Shown here one piece after another: positions 7,829 through 10,413 of a stretch of 10,413 nucleotides of DNA. Location: the NCBI GenBank assembly GCA_049509675.1, contig JBEKZQ010000218.1:1-10413 (forward strand), written 5' to 3'. Each line of letters begins with the position of its first letter. Positions within the stretch are counted from its first letter, which is position 1. The position numbers were made by a program, and so were the translations under genes. The DNA is from JBEKZQ01 sp049509675 (GTDB lineage Bacteria; Planctomycetota; Planctomycetia; Pirellulales; Thermoguttaceae). The notes below the pieces were generated by a model. That model was not told the origin of the DNA. It did not search any database and saw only the letters and a list, made by a program, of their open reading frames with translations.

Positions 7829-8944
7829 ATGTCGGGATCCCGGCCATCAGCAACACCTAACGGCAAGGCACTTCACAGGCTGTTCCAGACGGCGGGTATC
7901 GACCTTGTCTGCGGCCCCTTGTTCGGCACTCCGCCTGAGCCATTGCCCGAGAGCCTCGACTTTGGGAAGGTCGAGGGAATGATGCTCGGGTTGGCGGTCG
8001 GCGACGGCCTCGGGAATACAAGCGAGGGCATGCTGCCATCGGACCGTAGGCACAGGCATGGCGAGGTATGCGACTACCTTGCCAACCGCCATGCAGGCGG
8101 TCGTCACGTCGGCCTGCCGTCCGACGACTCCCAGCTTGCTTTCTGGACGCTGGAACAGATGCTGGCCGATAGCGGGTTCGTTCCAGCAAACATCGCCGCC
8201 CGATTTGCCCGAGACCGGATCTTCGGCATCGGTCAAGCTGTCAGCGAGTTCGTCGAGAACCACCGCAGCGGTTTGCCGTGGCACGAATGCGGCGCACGTT
8301 CGGCAGGCAACGGAGCCCTCATGCGGATCGCCCCCGTGATCATCCCCCACCTGCGTTCGGGCACGCCGGAGTTGTGGGTGGACACCGCCCTTGCCGCCAT
8401 GCTGACGCACAATGATGCCGGCTCAACTGCTGCCTGCTTGGCATTCGTGGCCCTGCTCTGGCGACTTCTCGCCATGACGACGCCTCCGCCGAGGGAATGG
8501 TGGCTGGAGGCTTATGTGGAAGTGGCGAAGGGGCTGGAGGGCGAGAAGGACTATCGACCGCGTGGTGGCCAGTTCCGGTCGTATTCGGGGCCGCTCTGGC
8601 AGTTCGTCGCGCAAAGCGTAACCGAAGCCTGCCGTGCCGGGGATTCGGTACTCGACGCCTGCGACCGATGGTACTCCGGGGCCTATCTGCTGGAAACAGT
8701 GCCCAGCGTAATCTACATTCTCATGCAGTACGGCCACGACCCGGAGCAAGCGATCATCCGGGCGGTGAACGACACGAAGGACAACGACACAATCGCCGCG
8801 ATCATCGGGGCCGCCGTTGGGGCCTTGCACGGCGCGGCCGGACTTCCGGCTCGCTGGATCAAGAACCTGCTTGGGCGCACCACGGAGTCGGACGACGGGA
8901 AGGTCTTCGAGTTGCTGGCCCAAGCCCGAGAGGAGTGGAGATGA
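7829..8944 (+). CDS. ADP-ribosylglycohydrolase (DraG/ARH family), first of a tandem pair
   Basis: A 371-residue protein of the DraG/ARH fold, whose members use two metal ions (typically Mg or Mn) to remove ADP-ribose from modified proteins, nucleic acids or small molecules. Visible motifs are GLAVGDGLG (D59) with E66 nearby, the first metal motif S98-D99-D100-S101 followed by QLAFW, the GNGALMRIAP loop, and the C-terminal metal motif D318-N-D320-T321 followed by IAAIIGAAVGALHG. All expected metal ligands are present, so it should be active. About 45 residues precede the core fold, longer than in minimal DraG proteins. The start is uncertain: ATG 7829 and GTG 7823 are both possible and neither has a clear ribosome binding site, so translation may depend on the upstream gene. 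The substrate cannot be read from the sequence, and no ADP-ribosyltransferase gene is visible nearby. Confidence 0.87.
   Translation: MSGSRPSATPNGKALHRLFQTAGIDLVCGPLFGTPPEPLPESLDFGKVEGMMLGLAVGDGLGNTSEGMLPSDRRHRHGEVCDYLANRHAGGRHVGLPSDDSQLAFWTLEQMLADSGFVPANIAARFARDRIFGIGQAVSEFVENHRSGLPWHECGARSAGNGALMRIAPVIIPHLRSGTPELWVDTALAAMLTHNDAGSTAACLAFVALLWRLLAMTTPPPREWWLEAYVEVAKGLEGEKDYRPRGGQFRSYSGPLWQFVAQSVTEACRAGDSVLDACDRWYSGAYLLETVPSVIYILMQYGHDPEQAIIRAVNDTKDNDTIAAIIGAAVGALHGAAGLPARWIKNLLGRTTESDDGKVFELLAQAREEWR
8931..8935 (+). promoter_or_regulatory. Ribosome binding site for the second hydrolase, inside the first gene
   Basis: AGGAG lies 5 nt before the ATG at 8941 and supports this start over the much earlier in-frame ATG at 8497, which would run inside the first hydrolase gene in another frame. 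Confidence 0.6.
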
Positions 8945-9903
8945 ACTGCCAAGACCATCAACGTGGGGCTCTCGTAGGACTAGCCATAGGCGATGCCCTC
9001 GGTGCTGCCGTAGAGTTCCGTCCACCTGGCAGCTTCCCCGAGGTGACGGGCTATCGTGGTGGTGGCCCGCACGGCTTGGCCCCCGGTGAATTTACCCACG
9101 ATTCCAGTATGGCTTTGGCGCTGGCCGACAGCATCGCCAATGTCGGCTGGAATCTCGACGACCAAGCCCGCCGATACCTCGCCTGGTGGCACAAGGGCGA
9201 ATACTCCGTCAACGACCGCTGCTTCGACATCGGCATCACGACGCAGAACGCCCTCCGGCGATTCGAGAAGACCGGCGATGCCAGGACTTCGGGCGACACA
9301 TCGGAGCGTGCCAGCGGAAACGGGTCTATCATGCGGCTGGCCCCGGTACCGATCCACTACGCCGCCCTGTTCCCTGACCGGCTCGACGAGTTGGTACGTT
9401 TGCTGGTGGAATCCAGCCTCCCGACCCACGCCAGCCCGCAGTGCTTATCGGCTTGTGGCTATATGGGCGTGATCCTGGCTGGTCTGATACAAGGCTGCGC
9501 CCGTGAAGATGTGTTGGCCCCGTCCTGGCCGCCGTTGCTGCGGCTCAAGGAAATTCACCCGCTGCACTGGGAAGTCGATGCGGTTGCCGCCGGCAGTTTC
9601 CGTGATAGGGAGCCACCTAATATCGTCGGCAGCGGCTATGTGGTCAAGAGCCTGGAGGCGGCGCTGTGGGCGTTCCATGATGCCAAGGACTTCCAGGAGG
9701 CGGTACTGCGGGCCGTGAACCTGGGTGACGACGCCGATACGACGGGGGCGGTTTGCGGCCAGTTTGCCGGGGCGTGCTGGGGCGAATCGGGGATTCCAAA
9801 GGAGTGGCGCGAGCGGCTGGCCCGAAAGGACATGATCGAGAAGGGATTGCAAGGGCTAATGCGAAGTGACGGCCCCCCTTGCTGCAAGACGCCACAATCC
9901 TGA
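8941..9903 (+). CDS. ADP-ribosylglycohydrolase family protein with altered first metal motif
   Basis: A 320-residue DraG/ARH-family protein, a normal length for the family. Its ATG overlaps the stop of the preceding hydrolase (ATGA, 8941-8944), the classical arrangement for coupled translation and often for partners in one complex. Motifs: GLAIGDALG (D18) and E25 in AAVEF; T52-H53-D54-S55 followed by SMALALADS, where the family normally has T-D-D-T/S; GNGSIMRLAP at the phosphate or adenosine loop; and the C-terminal NLGDDADTTGAV with D264, D266 and T267, followed by the usual G-x-GQFAGACWG and GIPKEW tail. The first Asp of the N-terminal motif is His, codon CAC, one base from GAC. In ARH1 and ARH3 this Asp binds metal and its mutation abolishes activity, so the protein may be impaired, may use a different metal, or may act as a binding or regulatory partner. 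Family membership is clear; activity is open. Confidence 0.9.
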   Translation: MNCQDHQRGALVGLAIGDALGAAVEFRPPGSFPEVTGYRGGGPHGLAPGEFTHDSSMALALADSIANVGWNLDDQARRYLAWWHKGEYSVNDRCFDIGITTQNALRRFEKTGDARTSGDTSERASGNGSIMRLAPVPIHYAALFPDRLDELVRLLVESSLPTHASPQCLSACGYMGVILAGLIQGCAREDVLAPSWPPLLRLKEIHPLHWEVDAVAAGSFRDREPPNIVGSGYVVKSLEAALWAFHDAKDFQEAVLRAVNLGDDADTTGAVCGQFAGACWGESGIPKEWRERLARKDMIEKGLQGLMRSDGPPCCKTPQS

Positions 9904-9951
9904 GTAGAATAGTAGCATGTTCTCGTTTGACAACGAAGCCGAGATGATGTC

Positions 9952-10374
9952 ATGGATACGCTGATTACCACACAAAGGTCGGTTGTTTCACTCATTCAAG
10001 ATTTCGAGAAAGGCAACATCGCTGTGCCCGAGATACAGCGTGATGTTGTATGGGGTCCCGAACAGGTCAAGGGATTGCTCGACTCTATCGACCGGCGCTA
10101 CCCCTGCGGGTCGCTAATCCTCTGGGAGCCTCGCGATCACGATGTGAGTCTCGTTCGGTCCATGATCCGCCCCGAACGATTGGAGCAGTTCGAGGGCCGC
10201 CTCCCTGAGTATTTCCTGCTGGACGGGCAACAGCGATTGACCGCTCTCTCTACCGTTCTTCTGAGCAGACAAGTTTTGAAGGAGGTGCTTGCGGAGGTCG
10301 AGGAGGAGATGCCTCATCTGTTTGGGAATCTAGTGATAGGAAATTGGATTGCTCTGACGGTTGAGCGTAGCTGA
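9952..10374 (+). CDS. DUF262 (GmrS/DGQQR-type) N-terminal fragment, probably truncated
   Basis: The first 126 residues match the start of DUF262 proteins, the ParB/Srx-like fold found in GmrSD-type modification-dependent restriction enzymes and in DndB-like proteins: VPEIQRDVVW (residues 25-34), a LLDSIDRRYPCGSLILW segment (42-58), and the signature D91-G-Q-Q-R95 in YFLLDGQQRLTAL. Full-length members usually run several hundred residues and often end in a DUF1524 HNH nuclease; here the frame closes after 140 codons. From about residue 127 (10330) the sequence no longer looks like the family. All three forward frames meet stops between 10331 and 10376, so a single frameshift does not restore the domain. 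This suggests an inserted element or a deletion joint. The ATG at 9952 has only a weak ribosome binding site and is the first possible start after an in-frame stop at 9928. The 48-bp gap from the hydrolase is wider than most upstream gaps, so it may be separately expressed. Confidence 0.76.
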   Translation: MDTLITTQRSVVSLIQDFEKGNIAVPEIQRDVVWGPEQVKGLLDSIDRRYPCGSLILWEPRDHDVSLVRSMIRPERLEQFEGRLPEYFLLDGQQRLTALSTVLLSRQVLKEVLAEVEEEMPHLFGNLVIGNWIALTVERS

Positions 10375-10413
10375 GGGAGAGTGGCGAAGCAAGGGGGTCA
10401 GGGGTGGCAGGGC
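10330..10413. other. Unassigned sequence after the DUF262 break, possible end of an inserted element
   Basis: From about 10330 the sequence stops coding for the DUF262 domain, is locally richer in A and T up to about 10370, and then becomes a G-rich run (10376-10413) that includes GGGGGTCAGGGG. No gene can be assigned. It could be the outer end of an insertion sequence or intron whose body lies beyond the right edge; the sequence available is too short to identify a terminal inverted repeat. Confidence 0.3.

Noticed and set aside
8497..8940. N-terminal extension of the second hydrolase from an upstream in-frame ATG
   Set aside because: The added 148 residues lie in another frame of the first hydrolase gene and look unstructured; AGGAG before the ATG at 8941 and the ATGA overlap support the shorter start.
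9879..9888. Small CTTG/CAAG hairpin near the end of the second hydrolase as a terminator
   Set aside because: The stem is only 4 bp, lies inside the coding region and is not followed by a T-run.
9905..9932. Promoter-like elements before the DUF262 gene: TAGAAT at 9905-9910 and TTGACA at 9927-9932
   Set aside because: They are in the wrong order to pair with each other; TTGACA has no suitable -10 about 17 bp downstream, and TAGAAT has only a poor TTGCTG at a 20-bp spacing upstream.
1..10413. CRISPR array, tRNA or rRNA genes
   Set aside because: No regularly spaced repeats, cloverleaf-like arms or conserved rRNA segments were seen; the window is almost fully coding.

Overview
The window looks like a GC-rich (roughly 60% by eye) bacterial chromosome segment with dense, same-strand coding. 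The gene set (WYL regulator, a DUF6717-type small protein, AddA/AddB-like helicase-nucleases, two DraG/ARH-type ADP-ribosylglycohydrolases and a DUF262 fragment) is most reminiscent of Planctomycetota such as Gemmata relatives. That placement rests on remembered family distribution, not on a marker gene. No rRNA, tRNA or CRISPR array was seen.

Layout, all on the + strand: the C-terminal part of a WYL-domain transcriptional regulator whose HTH lies off the left edge (2-694); a 115-aa DUF6717-like protein (731-1078); a 1045-aa AddB-like PD-(D/E)XK nuclease with four Fe-S-type cysteines (1092-4229); a 1084-aa AddA-like UvrD/Rep helicase-nuclease that overlaps it by 14 bp (4216-7470); an 89-aa orphan protein (7533-7802); a 371-aa ADP-ribosylglycohydrolase (7829-8944); a second, 320-aa one that starts on the stop of the first through an ATGA overlap (8941-9903); and a 140-residue DUF262 (GmrS/DndB-like DGQQR) N-terminal fragment (9952-10374). 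The DUF262 domain breaks off into unrelated sequence near 10330, which suggests an inserted element or rearrangement at the right edge. There is no gene-free stretch above 300 bases.

Gaps between the first seven genes are 62 bp or shorter and two junctions overlap, so 2-9903 reads like one operon. The central pair has all the parts of an AddAB (RexAB) enzyme: one UvrD-type motor and two nuclease domains, able in principle to process DNA double-strand ends. The combination of a WYL regulator, an end-processing helicase-nuclease and a tandem ADP-ribosylglycohydrolase pair, next to a DUF262 restriction-like gene, is the most interesting point. It could be an accessory defence or DNA-damage locus in which ADP-ribosylation of a target is reversed by the hydrolases. 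No ADP-ribosyltransferase is visible in the window, so this link is inference. The second hydrolase carries a His in place of the first Asp of the family's metal-binding T-D-D-T motif, so the pair may have divided functions.
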